Source: Bacteroidaceae bacterium
Lineage (GTDB): Bacteria > Bacteroidota > Bacteroidia > Bacteroidales > Bacteroidaceae
DNA: 64,000 bases
Reading direction: 5' to 3'
NCBI GenBank assembly: GCA_024699495.1
Contig: JAILPK010000030.1
Location: 1 to 64,000, forward strand
Positions within the stretch are counted from its first letter, which is position 1. Each line of letters begins with the position of its first letter. A program made the translations under genes and the position numbers. Under the pieces are notes generated by a model, which made no database searches, was not told the origin of the DNA, and saw nothing but the letters and a program-made list of their open reading frames with translations. This document shows, one piece after another, positions 9,042 through 16,727 of this stretch.

Positions 9042-9225
9042 TTAATTTATCATAAAATTGCACATTTAACACAAAATTATTGTTTTATATCAATAAAATC
9101 GCAATCCCCCCCCCCTTTTTCAAGCTTCTAAAATGGACTTTTCACCTTATAAAATGATATATTTTTCCAAAAGTTCATTTTTTATTGGCTAAAGGAATTT
9201 TCCGGCGACCATAATGATGTAAAAA

Positions 9226-9374
9226 GTTGAAAGGTGAGAGGTTAGAGGTTAGCGTTATTGGTTAAGGTTAGGGTTAAGGTTGATAGGTTAAAGGTGAGAG
9301 TTGATAGGTTAAAGGTGAGAGTTGAAAGGTTAGAGGTTAGCGTTAAGGTTAGCGTTATTGGTTAAGGTTAAGGT
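9226..9374. repeat. GTTA-type short tandem repeat array A
   Basis: A degenerate array of 6-8-nt units such as GGTTAAG, GGTTAGC, GGTTAGA and the longer alternation GGTTAAAGGTGAGAGTTGATA. All units are G/T-rich on the plus strand and almost free of C. The same family recurs at 9606-9749 and 12400-12668, on both sides of the hydrolase gene. Confidence 0.8.
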
Positions 9375-9375
9375 C

Positions 9376-9508
9376 GAGCCTAGGCGGAAACTGAGTGTTT
9401 CCGGTGAAGACTTGAGGTGCAGCTTTCGGCTTGTGCAAGTCACAGCGAGAGCTTGAGACGTAGCAGAAGACGTTAAAAGCAAAGGGGGATAACGGCAGAG
9501 CCGTTTTT
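9376..9508 (+). other. Candidate structured RNA or regulatory element between repeat arrays
   Basis: Non-repetitive sequence with several short stem-loops: CGGAAAC/GTTTCCG (9385-9403, loop TGAGT), an AGC-GAGA-GCT tetraloop near 9445-9455, and AACGGC/GCCGTT (9491-9505) followed by five T, which resembles a small intrinsic terminator. Function is unknown; this is only a structural impression. Confidence 0.2.
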
Positions 9509-9566
9509 GTGTTACGTTAGGGTTAACCGTTAGCCCTTATCTTTTAGCCGCCGCTCCGCCGTTTTT

Positions 9567-9598
9567 AAGTCAACGAGTCAACGAGTCAACAAGTCAAC
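9567..9598. repeat. Octamer repeat RAGTCAAC, four copies
   Basis: AAGTCAAC, GAGTCAAC, GAGTCAAC and AAGTCAAC are perfectly tandem at 9567, 9575, 9583 and 9591, just before the second GTTA-type array. Confidence 0.85.
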
Positions 9599-9605
9599 AA
9601 GTTTT

Positions 9606-9749
9606 TGAGTTAGCGTTAAGGTTAAAGGTTAGAGGTTAGCGTTATTCGTTAGCGTTAAGGTTATTCGTTAAGGTTATTCGTTAGCGTTAAGGTTATTCGT
9701 TAAGGTTATTCGTTAAGGTTATTCGTTAAGGTTAGCGTTATTCGTTAGC
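9606..9749. repeat. GTTA-type short tandem repeat array B (TTCGTTAAGGTTA units)
   Basis: A cleaner array in which 13-nt units of the type TTCGTTAAGGTTA alternate with GTTAGCG. G/T-rich strand is plus, the same orientation as the arrays at 9226-9374 and 12400-12668. Confidence 0.85.
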
Positions 9750-10110
9750 ATTTCCCCCCCATTTCGTTCGTGAACTGTTAAGAATAGTTATAAAGCGAGG
9801 TGCAGAACTCATGTTATTGGGTAAAGTGCCTATCTTTGCATTACGAAAGCCAAAGAACCTGAATATCGTTGCAGGTAAATGCAGTAAGCATGGAGCAGAA
9901 CAGCAAAGCAAAGGCTCTGGAATCTTAAAAGCAGTTAGGACAGGAGGCCAGCATGAGAAACAATCCGGCCAATTATTCCAAAACGAAAAATCATTACTAA
10001 AGAACAGAGACTGCACATCCTAAGAGCAACCAAGAATACTGACAGCCTAAAATCATTTAAAACATAAAGTCATCAACGAATTTCGCAGCTGAAGCAGTTA
10101 AAATGCCCCA

Positions 10111-10218
10111 TTTCTCCGATGAAAAGGCATTTTTAGGCTGAAAGCGTCCAAACTTCCGATTATAAGCAGGAAAATGAAATTGAGCGGAAAGAAAAAGGCC
10201 CGTTTCATCGGGGAGAAA
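10111..10218. repeat. Imperfect inverted repeat about 80 bp apart
   Basis: TTTCTCCGATGAAA (10111-10124) and TTTCATCGGGGAGAAA (10203-10218) are reverse complements apart from two extra G. They frame about 78 nt with no recognisable gene. They could be the ends of a small degenerate element or a long-range RNA stem. Confidence 0.4.
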
Positions 10219-10367
10219 CAGCGCGAGCAACATTCGAAAACCACTTCTCTCCAAGATATGAAGACAGAGGGATAAGGATGTGGCGAAAGCAAGCAGATGA
10301 GAATAAGAGATAAGGGATAGAACAGATTATAACACTGAAAATATTTAAACAATATACTTTACCGACA

Positions 10368-12398
10368 ATGAAACTACTAAGATTTACAGCTATAGCATTA
10401 GCGGCCCTCGCAGGAGTCGTGAACATACATGCTGCGGTTGCCATCACGGAGAACACAAAAGCATATACCTTCAAGACTCAGAGAGGAGTACTTGGCACTC
10501 AGGACGGCTATCTGACATGCACAGTAAACAGCAGTTACAAGAACCAGGGCAAATTCGCCGTGATCAGCTATGAGGGAAACACATATCTATATAGCGTGGC
10601 AGACAAGAAATTCACCTGCCGCGAGACCACCGCTTACGACACCCGCAACGGCGGATGGCATAATGTGCTGATTTCCAACAACCCGATAGAGCCTATCACA
10701 GTGGCCCAGGGGAATAAGTTCGCCGACTATCCCTATTCCATAACCTCGGAAGGACGCACCTTCAACACCTATGTCAACACGCAGAAGGGAATATGTCTGA
10801 GCGGATGGGCTACCTACGACGCCGGCAACCAGTTTGCCGTGGAGTCCGCCGAGGATTTCGACCCCACAGAAGCCCTCGCCACTCTCGATGCCTACTTCAA
10901 CAGTGGAATAGAAGTGACTTACCGCGTCTCGGACGTGGACGGCAATCTGCTTGAAGAACAGAAGCTGAGCGGCGTGGACGGAGAGGTGATCCGGAGCGTC
11001 CCCACGTCGTTTGTGCGCCACGCCTTCACCCTCTACTCCGTGAAGAGCGCCGTAACGGTGGCAAAAGACCAGGAGAATGTGGTGGAAGTGGAAGCCGTGT
11101 TCCAAATGCCCTTCTCCACCTCGCCGGATATCTCAGCAGCTCACTGGTATAACCTGTCGCTGCGCTCAGGGACTGAATTTGTGAATGCCACAGAGGGCTA
11201 CAAATGCAACCCGAACCCCTCGGCCGACCAACTGAAATCGGACGAATACCAGTGGGCATTCCAGGGCGATCCGTATGACGGAATAGTGGTGTTCAACCGC
11301 TCTGATGTGTCCAAGACGCTGCGCAAAAGCGGCGATGTGGCAATCTTGGGCGACGGCATATACAAATGGAATCTCGTGGAACATGCCAACGGTTTCCTGC
11401 TGGCCAACCAGGAGGACGGGAAATATATTAATGAATATCAGGGCAGCGGAGGCCACCTCATATTCTGGAACAACGCCAACGACATAAACAGCATCTTCAC
11501 TGTGAACGAAGTGGGTGTGCTGACCAGCATCAAACTGGAATCGTCGGCCAAAGCACGTCTGCAGCTCTACCCCACCACCTCTGAGAACGCCAACGGAGGA
11601 GCCATCGTGGTAATCCCGGGCGGAGGATACTCTTATATTGCCGGAAGCACAGAAGGAGCAGACTGGGCACCTATGCTCAACGAACTGGGCTATACCGTAG
11701 GTGTGCTGACCTACACCACACCGCCCACAGCCCCTGACGCCCCGCTCGCCGACGGCAAGGCAGCGATGAAATACCTGCGCGACAACGCAGAGACTCTCGG
11801 ACTGAACCCCGCACGAATAGGCGTCATGGGATTCAGCGCCGGAGGACATCTGGCCAGTACGCTGGCAACGCACACCACAGGCGACGAACGGCCGGTATTC
11901 CAGATTCTCTTCTACCCTGTTATCACCATGGATGCGAGCTACACACACCAGGGCTCACGCGATAACCTGCTTGGCGCCAACCCGTCGCAGGAACTGGTGG
12001 ATCTCTACAGCAACGAAAAACAAGTGACAAAGGAGACGCCGCAGGCTTATATCTGCTGGGGAACAGGCGACCGCACTGTGCCACAGGCAAACAGTCTGAA
12101 CTATATCTCCGCTCTGGAGCATGCCGACGTGCCTGTGCATACACTCCCGCTGAATGTGGCTAACCACGGCTATGGCTTCAAGACAGATTTCGCTTACCAC
12201 ACACAAATTGTAAACGACCTGACCACCTGGCTGAAGAGCCTGCAGTTCGACGAGGATGCAATCCACTCCACCACCGGCGACAGGAGTGAGGACAGCAATA
12301 TTTACGACCTGGGCGGACGACGCATGAGCGCCTCCACCTCCCGCCCCCTCTCCCACGGCGTCTATGTGCGCGGCGGACAGAAACTGATGGTGAAATAA
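10368..12398 (+). CDS. Secreted alpha/beta-hydrolase (esterase/lipase type) with large N-terminal region
   Basis: A 676-residue protein with a signal peptide (residues 1-22, ALAGVVNIHA). The C-terminal half is an alpha/beta-hydrolase: the oxyanion segment 'VVIPGGGYSYIAGS', nucleophile motif GFSAGG with Ser490, acid Asp568 in GTGDRTVP, and base His600 in ANHGYGF. This arrangement is typical of BD-FAE/acetylxylan-esterase-like enzymes acting on acylated glycans. Residues 24-400 contain no domain I can name. The last 30 residues (pattern IYDLGGRRM...GVYVRGGQKLMVK) match the short C-terminal signals common in Prevotella secreted proteins, suggesting type IX secretion. It stands alone between repeat arrays. 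The exact substrate is not determinable. Confidence 0.8.
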   Translation: MKLLRFTAIALAALAGVVNIHAAVAITENTKAYTFKTQRGVLGTQDGYLTCTVNSSYKNQGKFAVISYEGNTYLYSVADKKFTCRETTAYDTRNGGWHNVLISNNPIEPITVAQGNKFADYPYSITSEGRTFNTYVNTQKGICLSGWATYDAGNQFAVESAEDFDPTEALATLDAYFNSGIEVTYRVSDVDGNLLEEQKLSGVDGEVIRSVPTSFVRHAFTLYSVKSAVTVAKDQENVVEVEAVFQMPFSTSPDISAAHWYNLSLRSGTEFVNATEGYKCNPNPSADQLKSDEYQWAFQGDPYDGIVVFNRSDVSKTLRKSGDVAILGDGIYKWNLVEHANGFLLANQEDGKYINEYQGSGGHLIFWNNANDINSIFTVNEVGVLTSIKLESSAKARLQLYPTTSENANGGAIVVIPGGGYSYIAGSTEGADWAPMLNELGYTVGVLTYTTPPTAPDAPLADGKAAMKYLRDNAETLGLNPARIGVMGFSAGGHLASTLATHTTGDERPVFQILFYPVITMDASYTHQGSRDNLLGANPSQELVDLYSNEKQVTKETPQAYICWGTGDRTVPQANSLNYISALEHADVPVHTLPLNVANHGYGFKTDFAYHTQIVNDLTTWLKSLQFDEDAIHSTTGDRSEDSNIYDLGGRRMSASTSRPLSHGVYVRGGQKLMVK

Positions 12399-12399
12399 A

Positions 12400-12668
12400 G
12401 GTTTAGGTTAGAGTTTACAGTTTATAGGTTATAGGTTAAAGGTTAAAGGTTATAGGTTAAAGGTTAAAGGTTATAGGTTTATAGTTAGCGTTAACGTTAT
12501 TGGTTAGCGTTAAGGTTTTTCGTTAGCGTTAAGGTTTTTCGTTAGCGTTAAGGTTAATGGTTAGCGTTATTCGTTAACGTTAAGGTTATTCGTTAGCGTT
12601 AAGTTTAATGGTTAGCGTTAAAGTTTTTCGTTAGCGTTAAGGTTAATGGTTAGCGTTAGCGTTTGGGT
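12400..12668. repeat. GTTA-type array C, beginning with seven GGTTAWA heptamers
   Basis: Seven perfect-register heptamers GGTTATA/GGTTAAA run from 12427 to 12475. They are followed by units GTTAGCG, TTAAGG, TTTTTC and TTAATGG to about 12668. The array starts immediately after the hydrolase stop codon, and its G/T-rich strand is plus, as in the two arrays upstream of the gene. Confidence 0.85.
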
Positions 12669-12765
12669 TTCCTCCCTTTATTCTGCCTATGGGCAATGAT
12701 GCATAATTTACTGATAATCAATAGCAGATGTATTACTGGCAAATAACACAAGTGACACAACCAAA

Positions 12766-12831
12766 TACATCAAGGTGTAAATGCAATTACATCAAGGTGT
12801 ATTTGTAAATACATCAAGGTGTATTTGGTTG
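12766..12831. repeat. 22-nt-period array of a 14-nt near-palindrome
   Basis: TACATCAAGGTGTA occurs three times without change at 12766, 12788 and 12810, separated by 8-nt A/T-rich spacers (AATGCAAT, TTTGTAAA). The 14-mer is a palindrome if a T/G pair is allowed. A related array with the same 22-nt period lies at 60628-60707. Confidence 0.85.
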
Positions 12832-12907
12832 TGAACGCCGATGTGTTTTTAAGTCGTTTTTAGGTGACTGATTATTGAGCTCGAATGTCTTCAATTTTGA
12901 GTGCAGA

Positions 12908-12952
12908 GTCTTCAGTCTTCAGTCTTTGGTCTTCAGTCTTTGGTCTTCAGTC
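12908..12952. repeat. Heptamer array GTCTTCA/GTCTTTG, six copies
   Basis: Units start at 12908, 12915, 12922, 12929, 12936 and 12943 in exact 7-nt register, ending with a partial GTC. Confidence 0.85.
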
Positions 12953-12983
12953 AAATTTCTGATTTAATGGCTTCTTTAACCTG

Positions 12984-13081
12984 TAAACTCTAAACCATAA
13001 ACTGTAAACCGCAAACCATAAACCGTAAACCATAAACCATAAACCGTAAACCATAAACCGTAAACCATAAACCGTAAACAA
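12984..13081. repeat. Heptamer array TAAACCR, fourteen copies
   Basis: Fourteen consecutive heptamers in exact register, most TAAACCA or TAAACCG, with variants TAAACTC, TAAACTG, CAAACCA and TAAACAA. The reverse complement, YGGTTTA, resembles the GGTTAWA units at 12427-12475, so the two arrays lie in opposite orientation. Confidence 0.9.
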
Positions 13082-13145
13082 CAAGCCTAAAAACGGCAAA
13101 AAGTTAAAAACTAAGCAACTGAGAGTTTAAAAATAGTCGGATTTC

Positions 13146-13176
13146 TTTGGTAATTAATAAATTATGCGTACCTTTG
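13146..13176 (+). promoter_or_regulatory. Promoter of rpsU
   Basis: TTTG (13146-13149), exactly 19 nt, then TACCTTTG (13169-13176): a full Bacteroidetes housekeeping promoter about 70 nt before the rpsU start. Confidence 0.8.
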
Positions 13177-13247
13177 CGCCCGCGTTTGCCCCTTTTTCGG
13201 GGGCGTGCGCATAGAGACACATTTATAAACCCTTAATTATCAACAAA

Positions 13248-13439
13248 ATGATCGTAGTACCCGTAAAGGAAGGCGAGAACATTGAGAGAGCGCTTAAGAA
13301 GTTCAAGCGTAAATTTGAAAAGACTGGTGTGGTGAAGGAACTCCGTCGCCGTCAGCAGTTTGACAAGCCCTCAGTGAAGAAGCGTCTGGCGATGGAGCAC
13401 GCCGTGTATGTACAGAAGTTGCGCCAAGTAGAAGAATAA
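13248..13439 (+). CDS. rpsU: 30S ribosomal protein S21
   Basis: A 63-residue basic protein, full family length. It starts 'MIVVPVKEGENIERALKKF' and has the Lys/Arg-rich helix 'KELRRRQQFDKPSVKKR'. S21 binds the platform of the small subunit near the anti-Shine-Dalgarno end of 16S rRNA. In Bacteroidetes, where Shine-Dalgarno use is low, S21 has been linked to occlusion of that 16S end. It has its own strong promoter and is followed 70 nt later by a tyrosine recombinase gene and then hpf, probably one transcript. Confidence 0.97.
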   Translation: MIVVPVKEGENIERALKKFKRKFEKTGVVKELRRRQQFDKPSVKKRLAMEHAVYVQKLRQVEE

Positions 13440-13509
13440 AAGCTGATTTTTTTGGCCGAATCAAAAAAAACCTCTATATTCGCGACGTGAATCGGTAAAG
13501 AGGTGAGCA

Positions 13510-14391
13510 ATGTTACAGGCCTTCCTTGATTATATGCGCTATGAGCGCAACGCGTCAGAGAAAACCATCGACGCGTACAAACGCGACTTGGAGGCGTTCG
13601 AGTCGTTTTTCAAGGGGCTTGAGAGCGACCTGAAATGGGAGACCATCGACACGGATGTAGCCAGGCAGTGGGTGGTAGATATGATGGAGAGGGGGCATAA
13701 GGCCTCGTCGGTGCAGAGGCGCGTAGCCGCCCTGCGGTCATGCTACAAGTTCCTGCTCAGACGCGGACTGATAAGCCGCGACCCTGTACATCTGCTGCAG
13801 ACGCCGAAGAAAGAGCGCGTGCTCCCCTCGTTTGTAAGGGAATCGGAAATGGACCGGTTGCTGGACAACGACGAGGAATGGGGCAGCGGTTTCGAAGGCT
13901 GCCGCGACAAGCTGATAATTGCCATGTTCTACACCACGGGCATCCGCCTGAGCGAACTGATAGGACTGGATATGGGCGACGTCAGTCTGCAGGCACTCAC
14001 CATCAAGGTCACAGGAAAGGGCAGCAAGCAGCGCATAGTACCCTTCGGGGACGAGCTCCTATACCTTATTAATATATATATAAGGGAGAGAGAGGAGATA
14101 TGCGGGGCTGACGAAAGCGCTTTCTTCATAGGGCGCAAGGGCGGACGGATGCGTACGTGGCAGGTGAGGAATATGGTGCGCAAGCACCTCTCCACAGTAA
14201 CCACGCTGCACAAGCGCAGCCCCCACGTGCTGAGGCACTCCTTTGCCACATCAATGCTCAACCACAATGCCGACCTCGAATCCGTAAAGGAACTGCTGGG
14301 GCACGAGCGACTCTCTACCACAGAGATCTACACGCACACCACATTCGAGGAGTTAAGAAAAGTATATCGTGAAGCCCATCCGAGGGCATAA
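13510..14391 (+). CDS. xerC: Tyrosine recombinase, XerC/XerD type
   Basis: A 293-residue protein, the usual Xer length. The N-terminal SAM-like core-binding domain covers about residues 1-90. The catalytic domain carries the full set: Arg146 (TTGIRLSEL), Lys170 (TGKGSKQR), His239 and Arg242 (HVLRH), His265 (LLGHERL) and Tyr274 (TEIYTH). Xer enzymes resolve chromosome dimers at dif; two different Xer proteins usually act together, and a second one is encoded at 34010. The rpsU-xer-hpf order is, as I recall, common in Bacteroidales. Symbol assignment as XerC rather than XerD is inferred from context. Confidence 0.85.
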   Translation: MLQAFLDYMRYERNASEKTIDAYKRDLEAFESFFKGLESDLKWETIDTDVARQWVVDMMERGHKASSVQRRVAALRSCYKFLLRRGLISRDPVHLLQTPKKERVLPSFVRESEMDRLLDNDEEWGSGFEGCRDKLIIAMFYTTGIRLSELIGLDMGDVSLQALTIKVTGKGSKQRIVPFGDELLYLINIYIREREEICGADESAFFIGRKGGRMRTWQVRNMVRKHLSTVTTLHKRSPHVLRHSFATSMLNHNADLESVKELLGHERLSTTEIYTHTTFEELRKVYREAHPRA

Positions 14392-14420
14392 CCTAACTTA
14401 AACCATTAAAATAAGCGACT

Positions 14421-14708
14421 ATGGAAATCAAGATTCAGGCAATTCGTTTCGAGGCCACCGAAAAACTGCAGGATTTCATCCAGAAGAAGGTGGGAAAACT
14501 TGGAAAGTTCAGCGACGAAATAAGAAAGGTAGAGGTGTCACTAAAAGTGGTCAAACCCGAGACCGCAATGAACAAGGAGGTCACCATACGCGCCGACGAG
14601 TTCTATGTGGAAAAGGTGTGCGACACATTTGAAGAAGCAATAGACAACTGCATGGATGCACTGCTCAGACAAGTGCAAAAATCAAAAGAAAAGCATCAGA
14701 ACCGTTAA
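14421..14708 (+). CDS. hpf: Ribosome hibernation-promoting factor (short HPF/RaiA family)
   Basis: A 95-residue protein, the short form without the C-terminal dimerisation domain. It starts 'MEIKIQAIRFEATEKLQDFIQKK' and has the basic helical tail 'CMDALLRQVQKSKEKHQ'. The family binds the decoding centre of idle 30S subunits in slow growth. It lies 29 nt after the recombinase gene and likely shares its transcript. The next transcription unit starts with a separate promoter at 14725, overlapping the region just past its stop codon. Confidence 0.92.
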   Translation: MEIKIQAIRFEATEKLQDFIQKKVGKLGKFSDEIRKVEVSLKVVKPETAMNKEVTIRADEFYVEKVCDTFEEAIDNCMDALLRQVQKSKEKHQNR

Positions 14709-14724
14709 AAAACTGCCAAAAAGT

Positions 14725-14755
14725 TTTGCGGTTCCAAATTAATGCCATACCTTTG
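14725..14755 (+). promoter_or_regulatory. Promoter of the tRNA-tuf-secE-nusG-ribosomal operon
   Basis: TTTG (14725-14728), 19 nt, TACCTTTG (14748-14755). A 9-bp stem, GCAGCCGCT (14755-14763) with AGCGGCTGC (14787-14795), follows at the expected 5' end of the transcript and may protect it or be trimmed during tRNA processing. Confidence 0.75.
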
Positions 14756-14867
14756 CAGCCGCTTTCGAGGACCTGTTGTCTTTTATAGCGGCTGCCAAGG
14801 AAGCAAAATCCCGCCGGAAGGCATTTGTGACAGGTGCATAACTGTCTGACGGAACAGGGATTATGAC

Positions 14868-14940
14868 GCGGAAGTAGCTCAGTCGATAGAGCACTAGCCT
14901 TCCAAGCTGGGGGTCGCGGGTTTGAGCCCCGTCTTCCGCT
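14868..14940 (+). tRNA. tRNA-Gly (anticodon TCC)
   Basis: Acceptor arms GCGGAAG (14868-14874) and CTTCCGC (14933-14939) pair fully. The anticodon stem CTAGC/GCTGG holds the loop CTTCCAA with TCC at 34-36. The T-arm has GTTTGAG. CCA is not encoded. Confidence 0.95.
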
Positions 14941-14998
14941 CAAAAGAGCCCGGGGCGCTCTTGGAACAAAGCCCCGAGGTCGCAGATGCCTCAATGTT

Positions 14999-15070
<72 letters not shown>

Positions 15071-15155
15071 CAAAGGCATTTTCTTCCTTTCAAAAAAACA
15101 AGCGAATCACAAAAGATTATTCATTCATCACTTATAAAAAACTGAAACAACCGCT

Positions 15156-16340
15156 ATGGCTAAAGAAAAATTCGAAAGAACGAAGCCGCATGTCAACATC
15201 GGTACTATCGGCCACGTTGACCATGGTAAGACCACTCTTACTGCTGCTATTACCACCGTACTGGCTAAGAAGGGCCTCTCTGAGGTGAAGAGCTTCGACC
15301 AGATTGACAATGCTCCTGAAGAGAAGGAGCGTGGTATCACCATCAACACCGCTCACGTAGAGTATGAGACCGCTAAGCGTCACTACGCTCACGTGGACTG
15401 CCCGGGTCACGCCGACTATGTGAAGAACATGGTAACTGGTGCTGCCCAGATGGACGGTGCTATTATCGTTGTTGCTGCAACTGACGGTCCTATGCCTCAG
15501 ACCCGTGAGCACATCCTGCTCGCCCGTCAGGTGAACGTTCCCCGTCTGGTTGTGTTCCTGAACAAGTGCGACATGGTTGAGGATGAGGAAATGCTCGAGC
15601 TCGTTGAGATGGAGATGCAGGAGCTTCTCGCTCAGTATGAGTTCGAAGAGGACACCCCATTCATCCGCGGTTCTGCACTCGGCGCTCTCAATGGCGTTGC
15701 CCAGTGGGAAGATAAGGTTATGGAACTCATGGACGCTGTTGACAACTGGATTCAGGAGCCCGTTCGTGACATCGATAAGCCATTCCTGATGCCTGTTGAG
15801 GACGTATTCTCCATCACTGGTCGTGGTACCGTGGCTACCGGTCGTATCGAGACTGGTGTCGTTAAGGTAGGCGACGAAGTCCAGATCCTGGGCCTCGGTG
15901 AGGACAAGAAGTCTGTCATCACCGGTGTTGAGATGTTCCGCAAGATCCTCGACGAGGGTGAAGCCGGCGATAACGTAGGTCTGCTCCTCCGTGGTATCGA
16001 CAAGAACGAAGTGAAGCGTGGTATGGTTATCACCCACCCGGGCGTTATCAAACCTCACAAGAACTTCAAGGCTTCTATCTACGTCCTGAAGAAGGAAGAG
16101 GGTGGCCGTCACACTCCGTTCGGCAACAAGTATCGTCCTCAGTTCTACCTCCGCACCATGGACTGCACGGGTGAGATTCATCTGCCCGAAGGCACCGAGA
16201 TGGTGATGCCTGGTGACAACGTGGAGATCACTGTAGAACTCATCTACGCCGTTGCCCTGAACGTAGGTCTGCGCTTCGCTATCCGTGAAGGTGGCCGCAC
16301 CGTAGGTTCCGGTCAGATCACCGAAATCCTCGACGATTAA
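15156..16340 (+). CDS. tuf: Elongation factor Tu
   Basis: A 394-residue GTPase that brings aminoacyl-tRNA to the ribosome. The P-loop GHVDHGKT is at residues 19-26, followed by the switch region '[14 protein letters not shown]', DCPGH, and the guanine-specificity motif NKCD. Domains 2 and 3 follow in the usual order, ending 'GQITEILDD'. Codon use is strongly biased, as expected for one of the most abundant proteins, which also explains the long antisense open frame over it. It lies between tRNA-Thr and a hairpin at 16403-16429, then tRNA-Trp and secE. Confidence 0.98.
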   Translation: MAKEKFERTKPHVNIGTIGHVDHGKTTLTAAITTVLAKKGLSEVKSFDQIDNAPEEKERGITINTAHVEYETAKRHYAHVDCPGHADYVKNMVTGAAQMDGAIIVVAATDGPMPQTREHILLARQVNVPRLVVFLNKCDMVEDEEMLELVEMEMQELLAQYEFEEDTPFIRGSALGALNGVAQWEDKVMELMDAVDNWIQEPVRDIDKPFLMPVEDVFSITGRGTVATGRIETGVVKVGDEVQILGLGEDKKSVITGVEMFRKILDEGEAGDNVGLLLRGIDKNEVKRGMVITHPGVIKPHKNFKASIYVLKKEEGGRHTPFGNKYRPQFYLRTMDCTGEIHLPEGTEMVMPGDNVEITVELIYAVALNVGLRFAIREGGRTVGSGQITEILDD

Positions 16341-16402
16341 TTGCTCTAGACTCTCTAGTTTATCTAGATTTCCTAGACAACTAATATCTTACTTCATTAC
16401 AA

Positions 16403-16429
16403 TAAGCCCCCGTTTTGGGCGGGGGCTTA
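16403..16429 (+). terminator. Hairpin between tuf and tRNA-Trp (terminator or processing site)
   Basis: TAAGCCCCC (16403-16411) pairs with GGGGGCTTA (16421-16429) around a 9-nt loop. Only a short ATTTA follows, so it may end part of the transcripts or protect the tuf 3' end after tRNA-Trp is cut out 4 nt downstream. Confidence 0.6.
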
Positions 16430-16433
16430 ATTT

Positions 16434-16506
16434 ACGGGAATAGCTCAGTTGGTAGAGCACTGGTCTCCAAAACCAGGTGTCGGGAGTTCGAGCCTCTCTT
16501 CCCGTG
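16434..16506 (+). tRNA. tRNA-Trp (anticodon CCA)
   Basis: Acceptor arms ACGGGAA (16434-16440) and TTCCCGT (16499-16505). The anticodon stem CTGGT/ACCAG holds the loop CTCCAAA with CCA at 34-36. It lies directly upstream of secE, the usual Bacteroidetes order. Confidence 0.95.
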
Positions 16507-16525
16507 CGATAAAAGAAGAACATAT

Positions 16526-16717
16526 ATGTTAAAGAGATTTTTTAATTACTGCAAGGAATCATACGAAGAACTGGCGCATAAGACCACTTGGCCCACACGC
16601 TCAGAACTGTTTAACTCCGCGATTGTTGTTCTAACCGCTTCCCTACTCATCGCGGTGGTAGTTTTCGTAATGGATTTCGCTTTCCAACATCTGATGGAAT
16701 TCATCTATCCAAACTGA
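16526..16717 (+). CDS. secE: Preprotein translocase subunit SecE
   Basis: A 63-residue protein with a short amphipathic N-terminus carrying the 'ELAHKTTWPTRSEL' signature (the conserved W-P pair) and one transmembrane helix at about residues 31-52. SecE clamps SecY in the inner-membrane channel. The ATG at 16526 was chosen because the longer frame runs back through tRNA-Trp. nusG starts 10 nt after its stop. Confidence 0.95.
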   Translation: MLKRFFNYCKESYEELAHKTTWPTRSELFNSAIVVLTASLLIAVVVFVMDFAFQHLMEFIYPN

Positions 16718-16727
16718 ACACCTCATC

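Larger units (their letters stand above)
8933..10367. other. Gene-poor, repeat-rich intergenic region
   Basis: About 1.4 kb between divergent genes. It holds the fimbrial promoter, an AT-rich stretch, two arrays of GTTA-type short repeats (9226-9374, 9606-9749), an octamer array (9567-9598), a hairpin-rich segment between the arrays (9376-9508), and a 600-nt stretch of ordinary complexity (about 9750-10350). Short open frames at 9811-10023 (plus), 9738-10016 (minus) and 10057-10254 (minus) exist, but none has a recognisable domain or start signal, so none is annotated. Confidence 0.7.
12399..13247. other. Repeat-rich intergenic region before rpsU
   Basis: About 850 nt without a credible gene. 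In order it holds a G/T-rich array (12400-12668), the 22-nt-period palindrome array (12766-12831), a GTCTTYR heptamer array (12908-12952), a TAAACCR heptamer array (12984-13081) and the rpsU promoter (13146-13176). Confidence 0.8.

Noticed and set aside
9226-9749. Telomere-like ends of a linear replicon
   Set aside because: The GTTA-type repeats are internal, degenerate and flanked by ordinary chromosomal genes on both sides.
9738-10023. Overlapping short open frames on both strands upstream of the hydrolase
   Set aside because: No domain, no start signal, and both strands open over the same bases; kept only as a remark about a possible dispersed element.
12766-12823. CRISPR array
   Set aside because: Repeats are 14 nt and spacers 8 nt, far below CRISPR sizes, and no cas genes are present.
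13510-14391. Integrase of a mobile element
   Set aside because: Length, motifs and location between rpsU and hpf fit a housekeeping Xer recombinase; no attachment sites or cargo genes were seen.
15132-16181. Minus-strand open frame of 349 codons opposite tuf
   Set aside because: A known effect of tuf codon bias; its sequence is the antisense of EF-Tu with no independent support.
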